Below the pieces are notes generated by a model. The model was not told the DNA's origin. It did no database searches and saw nothing but the letters and a program-made list of their open reading frames with translations. Below, piece by piece: positions 49,102 to 57,537 of a DNA stretch of 64,000 bases. Numbering within the stretch: the stretch's first letter is position 1; every line of letters begins with the position of its first letter. Origin of the DNA: PR03 sp031362725 (lineage in GTDB: Bacteria > Myxococcota_A > UBA9160 > PR03); the NCBI GenBank assembly GCA_031362725.1, contig JANLTC010000222.1, positions 25,513 to 89,512 on the forward strand, in the 5' to 3' direction. The position numbers and the translations under genes were made by a program.

Positions 49102-50804
49102 TGGCGGGGAATCCGCGCCCGCCGGTCCGGGATCCGGCCTCGAGCTCCCGTCGTATCTCCAGCGTGACGCTCGCTGCTGCCGGCCGAATTCCGATGGCAC
49201 CGCTCCGCGTGGGCGTTCTCCTCGACGGCGAGGCGCTCCCCGCGTGGGCGCATCGACTGCTGTGGCAGGCGACGGCGACCCCGGTTGCCGAGTTGGTGCT
49301 GATCGTGCTGCGCGACGGCCAGGGTCGCCCCGCCCAGCCGCGCGCCCCCTTCGTGTTCCGCACCTACGAGAGACTCGACCGACGACTCTTCGGAGGCCGC
49401 GCCGATCACGCCGACCTCGTCGTCGATTCGCCGCTGCTGGCGCGCTGCCCGCGACTGGTCGCAACGCCCGTCGCGTGCGACGGCGGCGAGGCGCTCGCGC
49501 CGGAAACCGTGGAGTGGATCCGCGCCCAGCGGCTCGATGTGCTGCTGCAGCTCGGCTTCGGGTCGCTGCGGGGTGAGATCCTCGGAGCCGCGCGGCACGG
49601 CGTCTGGACGTTTGCGCATGACGAACTCGCACGTCAGGGCGTGCCGTCGTCGTTCTGGGAGATGGCGCAGGCCAGCCCGGTTACCGAGACGACGCTACTC
49701 AGGCGCGACGCCTCGGGCACACGCGTGCTCTACCGCTCGTTCGCCTCGACGCAGCGCAACTCACTGCATCGCAATCGCAACGGCGCGCTGTGGAAGGCCT
49801 CCGAGTTCGCACTTCGTTGCCTCGGCGACCTGGCCGCGGGTCGCCCGGCGCAGGCCCAACAGAACCCTGCCGAGCCGCTGTGCAAGCCGCCCGAACGAGC
49901 GCCGCGCGCGACGGAGATCGTCCACCTGTTGGCGATCACGGCCGCGCGCGTCGCGCGCAATCGCATGCGACTTCGGCGTGAGCACGCGCGCTGGTTCCTC
50001 GCATTGCGGCGACGCCGCGGCGGCTCGATTCTCGACGACGACCTCGCGGGATTCGAGCCTCTCGCGGCGCCCCCGGACCGCTTCTACGCCGATCCCTGCG
50101 TGATCCGCGTCGGCGACGTCGATCACCTCTTCTTCGAGGACGCCGACGTCGCGAGCGGCATCGCGGTGATCCGCTGGCTCGCGATCGGCCCGGACGGCTT
50201 GCCGTCCCCGTCGCGTGTCGTTCTCGAGCGTGACCATCACCTCTCCTACCCGTTCGTATTTCGCTTCGGCGACGCCTTCTACATGATTCCCGAGACGTCC
50301 GAGAATCGGAGCATCGAGTTGTACCGCGCCACCTCCTTCCCGCTGCGCTGGGAACTCGAGAAGGTGCTGTTCCGCGACGTCGTCGCAACCGACTCGACCG
50401 TTCATTTTCAGCGGGGCCAGCTGTGGCTGTTCACGGCGATGAGCGTGGCCGGTGGCGCTGTGAACGACGAGCTGTTCCTCTTCCATGCCGACGCGCCCCA
50501 GGGCGACTGGATCGCGCACCCGCGCAACCCGATCGTCTCCGATGTCCGGCGGGCGCGACCTGCCGGACCCCTCTTCTCCGAGGGCGAGGTTCTGTACCGG
50601 CCCGGGCAGGACTGCGCCGAGGAGTACGGATCGGCCTTCTGGATCTCGCGCGTCGACCGTCTCGACGAGCGCGAGTACCACGAGACACCCGTCCGTCGCA
50701 TCGACGCGGGATGGCATCCAGGCGCCCATTGCACGCACACGATCTGCCGCGGCGGCGAGCTCGAGGCCATCGACGGGCGCGCCTGGACGCGCCTCGCGCG
50801 CTGA
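49101..50804 (+). CDS. formyltransferase-like domain fused to GINT1-like beta-propeller
   Basis: The 567-residue product starts at ATG 49101 (AGGAG at 49091-49095, TGATG overlap with ilvN). ATG 49194 (MAPLRVGVLLDGE) would drop 31 poorly ordered residues. The N-terminal ~240 residues look like a divergent formyltransferase/hydrolase fold (RVGVLLDGEALPAWAHRLLW, VLLQLGFGSLRGEILGAARH). From ~residue 320 a five-bladed propeller of the GH43/GINT1 type follows: RFYADPCVIRVGDVDHLFFED, YPFVFRFGDAFYMIPETSEN and STVHFQRGQLWLFTAMS. Bacterial fusions of this kind are linked to surface glycan modification. The classical formyltransferase catalytic Asn-His-Asp set is not obvious. Confidence 0.72.
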   Translation: MAGNPRPPVRDPASSSRRISSVTLAAAGRIPMAPLRVGVLLDGEALPAWAHRLLWQATATPVAELVLIVLRDGQGRPAQPRAPFVFRTYERLDRRLFGGRADHADLVVDSPLLARCPRLVATPVACDGGEALAPETVEWIRAQRLDVLLQLGFGSLRGEILGAARHGVWTFAHDELARQGVPSSFWEMAQASPVTETTLLRRDASGTRVLYRSFASTQRNSLHRNRNGALWKASEFALRCLGDLAAGRPAQAQQNPAEPLCKPPERAPRATEIVHLLAITAARVARNRMRLRREHARWFLALRRRRGGSILDDDLAGFEPLAAPPDRFYADPCVIRVGDVDHLFFEDADVASGIAVIRWLAIGPDGLPSPSRVVLERDHHLSYPFVFRFGDAFYMIPETSENRSIELYRATSFPLRWELEKVLFRDVVATDSTVHFQRGQLWLFTAMSVAGGAVNDELFLFHADAPQGDWIAHPRNPIVSDVRRARPAGPLFSEGEVLYRPGQDCAEEYGSAFWISRVDRLDEREYHETPVRRIDAGWHPGAHCTHTICRGGELEAIDGRAWTRLAR

Positions 50805-50908
50805 ACCGGGTCCCCGTCCCGGAAAATCGCGACTCGTTCTGCCACCACACTGCGCGCGCAGTCCACTTACTCCACAGGCGCCCCTCGCGACCTGGGAGTA
50901 ACCAACCC

Positions 50909-51163
50909 GTGCGAAGACTTTCGATCCTCTTTCGCGGCCGCCTCCGCCTGGTGCGCGGACGCTGCCCGGCTTGTTCCTCGGAGTCCCAGGCCGCCGCGGA
51001 CTGCGGCATCTGCCGCGGCTACCAAGGCCCCTTCCCGGTCGAAGATCGCACGCTGCTGCGTTGGTCGTGGCGCTTCGAGGGATTGCTGAGACCCGCCCAG
51101 CTGGCGCCGACCGCCGCACCGCAGCGCGCCTGGGCGCCGGCCGCGCAGCCCACCGCGCGCTGA
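50909..51163 (+). CDS. small zinc-ribbon-like protein
   Basis: An 84-residue ORF starting at GTG 50909 with GGGAG about 10 nt upstream. It has a basic N-terminus (RRLSILFRGRLRLVRG), then RCPACSSESQAAADCGICRG, a CxxC...CxxC pair like a zinc ribbon or rubredoxin knuckle. YQGPFPVEDRTLLRWSWRFE and an Ala/Pro-rich tail follow. The remainder of the stretch 50805-51212 shows nothing else coding. I do not recognise a family. It could close the ilv transcript. Confidence 0.5.
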   Translation: MRRLSILFRGRLRLVRGRCPACSSESQAAADCGICRGYQGPFPVEDRTLLRWSWRFEGLLRPAQLAPTAAPQRAWAPAAQPTAR

Positions 51164-51212
51164 ACGCGCACCCGACGCCGCATGCTCCGTGCGGAGTCGA
51201 CGCGGTTTGGTG

Positions 51213-51289
51213 TGGTGACCCAGGCAGGAATCGAACCTGCGACCTCTTGCTTCGGAGGCAAGCGCTCTATCCAACTGAGCTACTGGGCC
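51213..51289 (-). tRNA. tRNA-Arg (CCG)
   Basis: The minus strand folds as a full cloverleaf. The acceptor is GGCCCAG/CTGGGTC with one G-U pair, the D arm GCTC/GAGC and the anticodon stem CTTGC/GCAAG with loop CTCCGAA (anticodon CCG, reading CGG). The T arm is GCAGG/CCTGC around TTCGATT. Discriminator A and an encoded CCA are present. It is 17 bp downstream of tRNA-Val. Confidence 0.96.
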
Positions 51290-51306
51290 GGAGACGGAAA
51301 CCCCGG

Positions 51307-51382
51307 TGGTGGGACGTACTGGGCTCGAACCAGTGACCTCCGCGGTGTGAACACGGCGCTCTACCAACTGAGCTAACGTCCC
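51307..51382 (-). tRNA. tRNA-Val (CAC)
   Basis: Minus-strand cloverleaf: acceptor GGGACGT/ACGTCCC, D arm GCTC/GAGC, anticodon stem CCGTG/CGCGG with loop TTCACAC (anticodon CAC, reading GTG), T arm ACTGG/CCAGT around TTCGAGC. Discriminator A and CCA are encoded. It follows pyrG by 64 bp on the same strand. Confidence 0.95.
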
Positions 51383-51392
51383 GTTTCCACCA

Positions 51393-51410
51393 CCAGCGCC
51401 GCTGGGTTTT
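51393..51410 (+). terminator. weak plus-strand hairpin with T-run
   Basis: CCAGC/GCTGG with a 3-nt loop (51393-51405) followed by GTTTT. It could stop plus-strand transcription from the ilv region before it enters pyrG from behind. The stem is only 5 bp, so this is tentative. Confidence 0.3.
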
Positions 51411-51446
51411 AGGCGACGGGCGAAGCCGTGGCAACCCGCGGAGCGC

Positions 51447-53057
51447 TCAGCTCTTCCGCACGCGTTGGTTGGCAATCGCGGCCGACACGAAGGCATCGAA
51501 GAGCGGGTGCGCGGCGAACGGCCGGGACTTGAACTCCGGGTGATACTGACAGCCGAGGAACCACGGATGGTTCTCGAGTTCGATCACCTCGACGAGGCGC
51601 CCGTCCGGCGAGATCCCCGAGAACACCAGCCCAGCGCGCGAGAGCTGGTCGCGCAGGTCGGGGTTGACTTCGTAGCGATGACGATGCCGTTCGGAGATCT
51701 GCGCGGTTCCATACGCGGCGTAGGCCTTGGTGCCCTGGCGCAACACGCAGGGATAGGCGCCGAGTCGCATCGTCGCACCCTTCTCGGAAACCTGGCGCTG
51801 CTCCGGCATCAAGTCGATCACCGGGTACGGCGTGTCGGGATCGATCTCGACCGAGTTCGCGCCGGTGAGGCCCGCCACGTGGCGCGCGAACTCGATCACC
51901 GCCAGTTGCATGCCGTAGCAGATCCCGAAGTACGGAACCTTTTGTTCGCGCGCGTGGCGGATCGCGACGATCTTGCCCTCGACGCCGCGCGCGCCGAAGC
52001 CATGCGGCACGAGGATCCCGTCGACATCCGCAAGCGGCGCGGGGTCCGAGAGCTTCTCCGAATCGACGTACTCGATCACGACCCGCGCCTTGTGCGCGAA
52101 GCCGGCGTGATGGAGCGCCTCGTTGAGGCTCTTGTACGACTCCGTGAGATCCACGTACTTGCCGACCATCGCGATCCGGACGGTGCGCTCGGGATTCTTC
52201 ACCGTCTCCACGAGTCGCTGCCACTTTTCGAGGTTGGGGCGTCCGGTCCAGATGTTGAGAAGTTTCGTGACCTTCTCGTCGAGCCCCTCGTCGTGCAGGA
52301 TCAGCGGCACCTCGTAGATCGACTCGACGTCCTTGGCGGTGATCACCGCATCGTCATCGACGTCGCAGAAGAGCGCCACCTTCTGTTTGACCGGGCGCGG
52401 CAGGAAACGATCGGTGCGGCACACGATCACGTCGGGTGAGATGCCCGCGGCGCGGAGTTCCTTCACCGAGTGCTGCACCGGCTTCGTCTTCAGCTCACCG
52501 GCCGTCGCAACGTACGGAACCAGTGCGATGTGCATGTAGAGCACGTTCTCGCGCCCGACGTCGGCACGGAACTGGCGGATTGCCTCCAGGAACGGCAGCG
52601 ACTCGATGTCGCCAACGGTACCGCCCACCTCGACCAGCAGGATGTCCACGCCTGCTGCGGCGGTGTGGATGCGGCGCTTGATCTCGTCGGTGACGTGCGG
52701 GATCACCTGCACCGTACCGCCGAGATACTCGCCGTGACGCTCCTTGTTGATCACCGCCTCGTAAACCTTGCCGGCCGTGACGTTGTTGATCTTGCCCATC
52801 GTCGCGGTCGTGAAACGTTCGTAGTGACCGAGGTCGAGATCGGTCTCGGCGCCGTCTTCGGTGACGAACACTTCGCCGTGCTGGAACGGGTTCATCGTTC
52901 CGGGATCGACGTTCAGGAACGGGTCGAGTTTCAGGAACGAAACCCGAAGGCCCCGCGCTTCGAGCAAGGCACCGACCGACGCGGAGGCGAGGCCTTTCCC
53001 GAGCGACGAAAGCACGCCGCCCGTCACGAAGATGAACTTGGTCGCGCGATCGCTCAT
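51447..53057 (-). CDS. pyrG: CTP synthase
   Basis: The 536-residue product converts UTP to CTP with glutamine. The N-terminal synthase domain has KFIFVTGGVLSSLGKGLASA (P-loop), NPFQHGEVFVTEDGAETDLD (Mg ligands) and EVGGTVGDIESLPFLEAIRQ. The glutaminase domain has RIAMVGKYVDLTESYKSLNE, PYFGICYGMQLAVIEFAR with the nucleophilic Cys, and GCQYHPEFKSRP with the His/Glu of the triad. ATG 53057 has GAGAGG six bases upstream. Only 14 bp separate it from the upstream Nudix gene. Confidence 0.97.
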   Translation of the reverse strand: MSDRATKFIFVTGGVLSSLGKGLASASVGALLEARGLRVSFLKLDPFLNVDPGTMNPFQHGEVFVTEDGAETDLDLGHYERFTTATMGKINNVTAGKVYEAVINKERHGEYLGGTVQVIPHVTDEIKRRIHTAAAGVDILLVEVGGTVGDIESLPFLEAIRQFRADVGRENVLYMHIALVPYVATAGELKTKPVQHSVKELRAAGISPDVIVCRTDRFLPRPVKQKVALFCDVDDDAVITAKDVESIYEVPLILHDEGLDEKVTKLLNIWTGRPNLEKWQRLVETVKNPERTVRIAMVGKYVDLTESYKSLNEALHHAGFAHKARVVIEYVDSEKLSDPAPLADVDGILVPHGFGARGVEGKIVAIRHAREQKVPYFGICYGMQLAVIEFARHVAGLTGANSVEIDPDTPYPVIDLMPEQRQVSEKGATMRLGAYPCVLRQGTKAYAAYGTAQISERHRHRYEVNPDLRDQLSRAGLVFSGISPDGRLVEVIELENHPWFLGCQYHPEFKSRPFAAHPLFDAFVSAAIANQRVRKS

Positions 53058-53071
53058 CGAAACACCTCTCG

Positions 53072-53545
53072 CTAACGCAACTTCGTTGCAGAGCCCCCGG
53101 CGACGGCGTCCTCGATGCGCACTCGGTGGATCGGCACGAGCGGTTCGGGGAGCGCGTCGACGGCAAAGTAGCCCGTGGCCAGCACCTCGTCCGGCGTGGT
53201 GGCGACGCCCACGTCGATCGGGACGGCTTCGAAACAAAGGTTCACGGCCTGCACGCGACGACCGTCCGGGTACTCGATCACCTGGATCGCTGGATCGGAG
53301 TAGACGCCGACTAGGCGTCCCACCTCGATTCCGACGCCGGTCTCCTCACGCACTTCGCGCGCAGTCGCGACGTCGATCGACTCGCCTGGCTCCACGTACC
53401 CCCCTGGGAGACCCCAGTGCGCGTTGTCGCTTCGTTGCATCAGCAGCAGTTCGAGGCGCCGTGCATCACGCCACACCACGGCCGACACCGAGAGACGCAC
53501 TTCGTGCGGATCGGTCGCGAAATAGCGACTCAACGGACACTCCAC
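53072..53545 (-). CDS. Nudix hydrolase
   Basis: The 157-residue product has a full Nudix box: GGYVEPGESIDVATAREVRE continuing into ETGVGI, with the REVREE metal-binding core. The upstream beta strand (RLELLLMQRSDNAHWGLPGG) is typical of NUDT/MutT-like nucleotide or nucleotide-sugar pyrophosphatases. The C-terminus has DEVLATGYFAVDALPEPLVP. GTG 53545 start. Being directly ahead of pyrG suggests a nucleotide-related role (inference). Confidence 0.88.
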   Translation of the reverse strand: MECPLSRYFATDPHEVRLSVSAVVWRDARRLELLLMQRSDNAHWGLPGGYVEPGESIDVATAREVREETGVGIEVGRLVGVYSDPAIQVIEYPDGRRVQAVNLCFEAVPIDVGVATTPDEVLATGYFAVDALPEPLVPIHRVRIEDAVAGGSATKLR

Positions 53546-53617
53546 GCCACGTGTTGTCAGGGATGCCCGGTCGGAGATAGCTCCGCGAGCCGCCTCGTGT
53601 CAAACATCCAAACGACG

Positions 53618-53641
53618 ACGGGAGGTCCGAAGACCTCCCGT
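53618..53641 (-). terminator. Rho-independent-type terminator of rplM-rpsI
   Basis: A perfect 10-bp stem with a CGAA tetraloop (arms 53618-53627 and 53632-53641), 71 bp after the rpsI stop on the minus strand. The transcript then reads GTCGTTTGGATGTTTG, a moderately U-rich tail. It marks the end of the long minus-strand unit. Confidence 0.72.
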
Positions 53642-53711
53642 ACGTGAAGTCGCCCCTCGCCGTCGCCTCGCTACGCGGGACGATGGAGATTGAGGGTCGG
53701 TGCGCTGCGAT

Positions 53712-54110
53712 CTAGCGCTTCGAGAATTGGAAGCGCGCGCGCGCGCCGCGCTGGCCGTACTTCTTGCGCTCCTTCTTGCGCGCATCACGCGTCAAGAAGC
53801 CGGCGTGCTTCAGCGTCGGGCGAAGGCCTTCGTCGAGCCCGCACAACGCGCGGGCGATTCCGTGCCGCAGCGCGCCGGCCTGGCCGGTCGGCCCGCCGCC
53901 CTTCACGCTCGCGGCGATGTCGTAGCGGGTCGTCGAGTTCGCGGCGTCGAGCGGCTGCCGGACCAGCATGCGCAGCGTCTCGCGACCGAAATACTCGTCG
54001 ATCGCGCGACCGTTCACGACGATCAAGCCCGATCCGAGTCTGAGCCGGACGCGCGCCACCGCAGTCTTGCGCTTGCCAGTGATCGGCGATGCCGTGAGCG
54101 CTTCAGCCAA
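53712..54110 (-). CDS. rpsI: 30S ribosomal protein S9
   Basis: The 132-residue product has the usual S9 features: ITGKRKTAVARVRLRLGSG, VNGRAIDEYFGRETLRMLV, VKGGGPTGQAGALRHGIARA, and the C-terminal RNA-reaching tail ending RFQFSKR with the invariant SKR. Its start overlaps the rplM stop by 8 bp, so coupling is likely. It is the last gene before the terminator at 53618. Confidence 0.97.
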   Translation of the reverse strand: MAEALTASPITGKRKTAVARVRLRLGSGLIVVNGRAIDEYFGRETLRMLVRQPLDAANSTTRYDIAASVKGGGPTGQAGALRHGIARALCGLDEGLRPTLKHAGFLTRDARKKERKKYGQRGARARFQFSKR

Positions 54111-54555
54111 GCGTCAGCTCCTGCGGCAGTTGCGCCGCGTGGGGATGGTTCGGACCGGAGTACACCTTGAGCTTCCGGTAGAGCTGTCGGCCAAGCGAGT
54201 TCTTAGGCAGCATTCCACGAATGGCCGTTTCGATCACGCGCTCGGGATGCGCGCCGCGGAGGACCTGATCCGCCGTGCGCGACTTGAGATGCCCCACGTA
54301 GCCAGTGTGACGGTAGTAGGTCTTCTGTTCGCGCTTGCGACCCGTCAGACGAACGCGCTCGGCGTTGACGATCACGACGAAATCGCCGGCGTCCGCATGC
54401 GGTGTAAAGAGGATGTTCTCCTTGCCGCGGAGCAGCGACGCGACTCGCGCGGCGAGTCGGCCGAGAGTCTGGTCCGCCGCATCCAGCACCCACCAGTGCT
54501 GCCGATCTCCGGATCGGATGCTGCGAGTCGGCCGCGGCGGCCTGGCGACGGGCAT
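54103..54555 (-). CDS. rplM: 50S ribosomal protein L13
   Basis: The 150-residue product shows HWWVLDAADQTLGRLAARVA, YYRHTGYVGHLKSRTADQVL, AIRGMLPKNSLGRQLYRKLK and VYSGPNHPHAAQ. The N-terminus is a little longer and more basic than usual (PVARPPRPTRSIRSGDRQ). ATG 54555 has AGGAG seven bases upstream. A 110-bp gap from truA could contain an internal promoter or L13 autoregulatory leader; nothing specific was recognised. Confidence 0.97.
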   Translation of the reverse strand: MPVARPPRPTRSIRSGDRQHWWVLDAADQTLGRLAARVASLLRGKENILFTPHADAGDFVVIVNAERVRLTGRKREQKTYYRHTGYVGHLKSRTADQVLRGAHPERVIETAIRGMLPKNSLGRQLYRKLKVYSGPNHPHAAQLPQELTLG

Positions 54556-54665
54556 TTTCTTCTCCTGCGAGGTGCTGTGCGCGGCAATCGAGTGGCGATC
54601 GACGGGCCGAGCGGAAGCGAGGCGTCCGGTCGAACCACGAGGTCGGTCCCGGGGAGCCGCAGTCG

Positions 54666-55469
54666 TTAGCCAAGTGGCTCTTCGCCGTCAACCCGTTCTG
54701 CAGCCAAACCCCTGGATTCCGGCGGGAAATCGTACCGGACGCGAACCAGCGTGAGGCCTTGCGCAGGTGCCGTGGGACCGGACTGTTCTCGGTCTCGCGC
54801 TGCCAGCAGCGCTGGGATCGCCGCTGGTGCGCGGCGGCCTCGACCGACTTCGAGCAGCGTGCCAACCAGATTGCGCACCATGTAGCGCAAGAATCCGTTC
54901 CCCTCGAAATGGAGCGCGACATCGCCGCCGCCCGCGCCGTGGATCTCGACGCGCGAGAGCGTGCGAACGCTGCCGACCACCGCCGAGCCTGCGCCGCGGA
55001 ACGCGCTGAAGTCGTGCGTGCCGACGACGAAGCGCGCCGCCGCGCGCATCGCGTCGAGATCGAGCGGCGCACGGATCCACAGCGCGTTCCGCGCGCGAAG
55101 CGGCGATCGCGCGGTGCCCGTCCAGAGTCGGTACACGTAGAGTTTCGAGTGCGCGTCGCGACGCGCGTGGAACGAGTCGGGTACCACGGAGACCTCGCAC
55201 ACCGCGACGTCCCATGGAAGCAGCGCGTTCAGCGCGCGCTGGAGTTCGGCGGGCCCGAGTCGGGTCGCGATCGCCGTACTCGCGACCTGCCCTTCCGCGT
55301 GTACGCCGGCATCGGTGCGGCCCGCACCGTTCACCGTCGCCGCGATCCCGGTGATGCGCGTGACCGCCGCGACCAGCAGACCCTGCACGGTACGCGCCGG
55401 CTCGGGCTGGATCTGCCAGCCCGCGAGCGCGGTGCCGTCATACTCGACGAGCAAGCGGAAGTTGGGCAC
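54666..55469 (-). CDS. truA: tRNA pseudouridine(38-40) synthase
   Basis: The 267-residue product isomerises uridines at positions 38-40 of tRNA anticodon arms. NFRLLVEYDGTALAGWQIQP is followed by the catalytic Asp in NGAGRTDAGVHAEGQVAS. Also present are SFHARRDAHSKLYVYRLWTG and FEGNGFLRYMVRNLVGTLLE. GTG 55469 starts one base after the stop of the preceding gene. The order leuB-usg-truA is also seen, with insertions, in pseudomonads and other proteobacteria. Confidence 0.95.
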   Translation of the reverse strand: MPNFRLLVEYDGTALAGWQIQPEPARTVQGLLVAAVTRITGIAATVNGAGRTDAGVHAEGQVASTAIATRLGPAELQRALNALLPWDVAVCEVSVVPDSFHARRDAHSKLYVYRLWTGTARSPLRARNALWIRAPLDLDAMRAAARFVVGTHDFSAFRGAGSAVVGSVRTLSRVEIHGAGGGDVALHFEGNGFLRYMVRNLVGTLLEVGRGRRAPAAIPALLAARDREQSGPTAPAQGLTLVRVRYDFPPESRGLAAERVDGEEPLG

Positions 55470-55470
55470 G

Positions 55471-56451
55471 TCAGACGCGCCCGAAGCGCGCCTCCGCGAC
55501 GCGCACCGCGTGTGCTGCCGTCAGCCGCACGCCATCGGCGGCGAGCCACAACATCAGGCCGCGCGCCTGGGAGCCGTCGCGGCGCACGCGACCCACGTGG
55601 ACCGCGTCGCTGCCAGCCGCGGCTCGCGTCGTCGGCCCGACGCCGGCGAGCGCGACGCCCGCCATCTTGCCGAGCAGGTCGGCGACGGCCTCGAGCGACG
55701 CGTCCTCACGCGTCTCGATCGCGAGCGCGGCGCCGTCGCCGCAAAAGGTCGGCATGCGCACCGAGGTGACGGCGACGGATGCGTCACCGAGCGTACGGCG
55801 CAGCACGGATGCGAAGCCGCGCTCGTGGGCGGTCGCGCCGTCGTCCAGCGTGGCCCCGATCCACGGCAATACGTCGAACGCGATCGGCAATCCGAGCGCC
55901 GGCGGATCGGCGACTTCCTGTTGCGAGAGCAGCGCGATCGTCTCCTCGGCGAGTGCTTCGACGGCCGCGCGGCCGGCACCCGAAGCCGACGCCGAGATCA
56001 GCAGCGTCGCGACCGCGCGGGAAATGCCGAACGCGCGCGCCAGCGGCGCGAGCACCCGCGTGCAGGCAAGCGACAGGCCCGGTGGCACCGCCAGCATCGG
56101 CGCATCGCGCGAGATCGATGCCGGCACATCGACTTCGCCGACGAGCGGTACCTCCGGCGACGTCGCGAGCACACCTGAGCAGTCGATTCCGACGACGCGC
56201 GCGTGCAGCGCCACGCGCACCGCTTCGAGTGACACCTCCGGCGGAGCGCAGAGGAACGCCAGGTCGCATCCGCGCAGCGCCGTGAGCTCCGTCTCCACCG
56301 CGAAGACCCCGCCGCGGAACTCCACTTCGGTGCCGAACGAGCGCTCGCTGGCGATCGGAACGAGCTCCCGCACCACGAGCGGCGATTCGTCGAGCACCGC
56401 GAGCAGCTCGGCGCCCAGCGAACCCGTTGCGCCGACGACCGCGACGCGCAC
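55471..56451 (-). CDS. usg: USG-1-like aspartate-semialdehyde dehydrogenase homologue, catalytic Cys missing
   Basis: The 326-residue product has VRVAVVGATGSLGAELLAVL (NADP fold) and the dimerisation domain of aspartate-semialdehyde dehydrogenase. In active enzymes the PNCST-type motif holds the nucleophilic Cys; here the site reads AVPPGLSLACTRVL with Pro-Gly in its place. The catalytic His of the late GHS motif is also changed (MPTFCGDGAALAIE). This is the pattern of USG-1 proteins, which are probably not dehydrogenases. Length is normal. GTG 56451 overlaps the leuB stop by one base (TAGTG). Confidence 0.85.
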   Translation of the reverse strand: MRVAVVGATGSLGAELLAVLDESPLVVRELVPIASERSFGTEVEFRGGVFAVETELTALRGCDLAFLCAPPEVSLEAVRVALHARVVGIDCSGVLATSPEVPLVGEVDVPASISRDAPMLAVPPGLSLACTRVLAPLARAFGISRAVATLLISASASGAGRAAVEALAEETIALLSQQEVADPPALGLPIAFDVLPWIGATLDDGATAHERGFASVLRRTLGDASVAVTSVRMPTFCGDGAALAIETREDASLEAVADLLGKMAGVALAGVGPTTRAAAGSDAVHVGRVRRDGSQARGLMLWLAADGVRLTAAHAVRVAEARFGRV

Positions 56452-57536
56452 TAGGCCTCGAGCCTCGCGACGACGAGATCGCCCATCGCGCGGCAACCGA
56501 CCGTTTCGCGTCGCTCTCCCGGCAGCAACAGATCCGCCGTGCGATGGCCCGCGTCGAGCACTGCGGTGACCGCGTCGCGAACCTGCTGCCCCGCAGCCAG
56601 CGCACCGAACGAGTGCTCGAACAACATCGCTACCGACAGGATCGCGGCGAGCGGATTCGCGATGTCCTTCCCCGCGATGTCGGGCGCCGAGCCGTGCACC
56701 GGCTCGTAGAGGCCGATGCCGCCCGCACCGAGGCTCGCCGAGGGCAGCATGCCGAGCGAACCGGTGATCTGCGCGGCCTCGTCCGAGAGGATGTCGCCGA
56801 ACAGGTTCTCGGTGACGATCACGTCGAAGCGCGCGGGATCGCGCACCAGCAGCATCGCGCAGGAATCGACCAGCTGGTGCGCGAGTGTCACGTCCGGGAA
56901 CTCGGGCGCGATCTCGTCCACCACCTGCACCCAGAGCTGCGACGTCTCGAGCACGTTCGCCTTGTGGACGTGCGTGACGTGCTTGCGGCGTCCCTGCGCA
57001 GCCTGGAACGCGACACGCGTGATGCGCGCGATCTCGCTCTCGTCGTAGACCATCGTGTTGCGTGCCTCGCGCAAACCGTTCACGACCGCCACGCCGCGCG
57101 GCTCACCAAAATAGAGCCCGCCGGTGAGTTCGCGCACCACCAGCATGTCGATGCCGTCGACGATCTCGGGCCGCAATGTCGAGGCCTGCGCGAGTGCTGG
57201 AAACACCATCGCGGGTCGCAGATTCGCGAACAGGCCGAGTTCCTTGCGAATCCGCAGCAAGCCCCGCTCGGGACGCGTGGTGACCGGCATCGCATCCCAC
57301 TTCGTGCCGCCGACCGCCCCGAGCAGCACCGCCTGGCTCTTGCGCGCGCGCTCGATCACTTCGTCGCGAAGCGGTGTGCCGTGCGCGTCGATCGACGCGC
57401 CGCCGATCAGATGATCCTCGAACTCGAGCGCGACGCCGTGCTGCGGCGCAACCGCCTCGAGTACGCGCCGCGCTTCACGCGTCACCTCGGGACCGATTCC
57501 GTCGCCCCCCACCACGATGATGCGCGCCTGCTGCAA
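56451..57536 (-). CDS. leuB: 3-isopropylmalate dehydrogenase
   Basis: The 361-residue product catalyses oxidative decarboxylation of 3-isopropylmalate in leucine synthesis. Motifs: IIVVGGDGIGPEVTREARRV, LLGAVGGTKWDAMP, RPERGLLRIRKELGLFANLR (substrate arginines), VVRELTGGLYFGEPRG, and metal ligands in TENLFGDILSDEAAQITGSL. GSLGMLPSASLG and LYEPVHGSAPDIAGKDIANP bind NAD. TTG 57536 follows the leuA stop after 1 nt with no clear separate ribosome site, indicating reinitiation. Confidence 0.95.
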   Translation of the reverse strand: MQQARIIVVGGDGIGPEVTREARRVLEAVAPQHGVALEFEDHLIGGASIDAHGTPLRDEVIERARKSQAVLLGAVGGTKWDAMPVTTRPERGLLRIRKELGLFANLRPAMVFPALAQASTLRPEIVDGIDMLVVRELTGGLYFGEPRGVAVVNGLREARNTMVYDESEIARITRVAFQAAQGRRKHVTHVHKANVLETSQLWVQVVDEIAPEFPDVTLAHQLVDSCAMLLVRDPARFDVIVTENLFGDILSDEAAQITGSLGMLPSASLGAGGIGLYEPVHGSAPDIAGKDIANPLAAILSVAMLFEHSFGALAAGQQVRDAVTAVLDAGHRTADLLLPGERRETVGCRAMGDLVVARLEA

Positions 57537-57537
57537 C

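Noticed and set aside
51184..51197. CTCCG/CGGAG inverted repeat downstream of tRNA-Arg as a terminator
   Set aside because: A 5-bp stem with a 2-nt loop and no U-tract; too weak to call.
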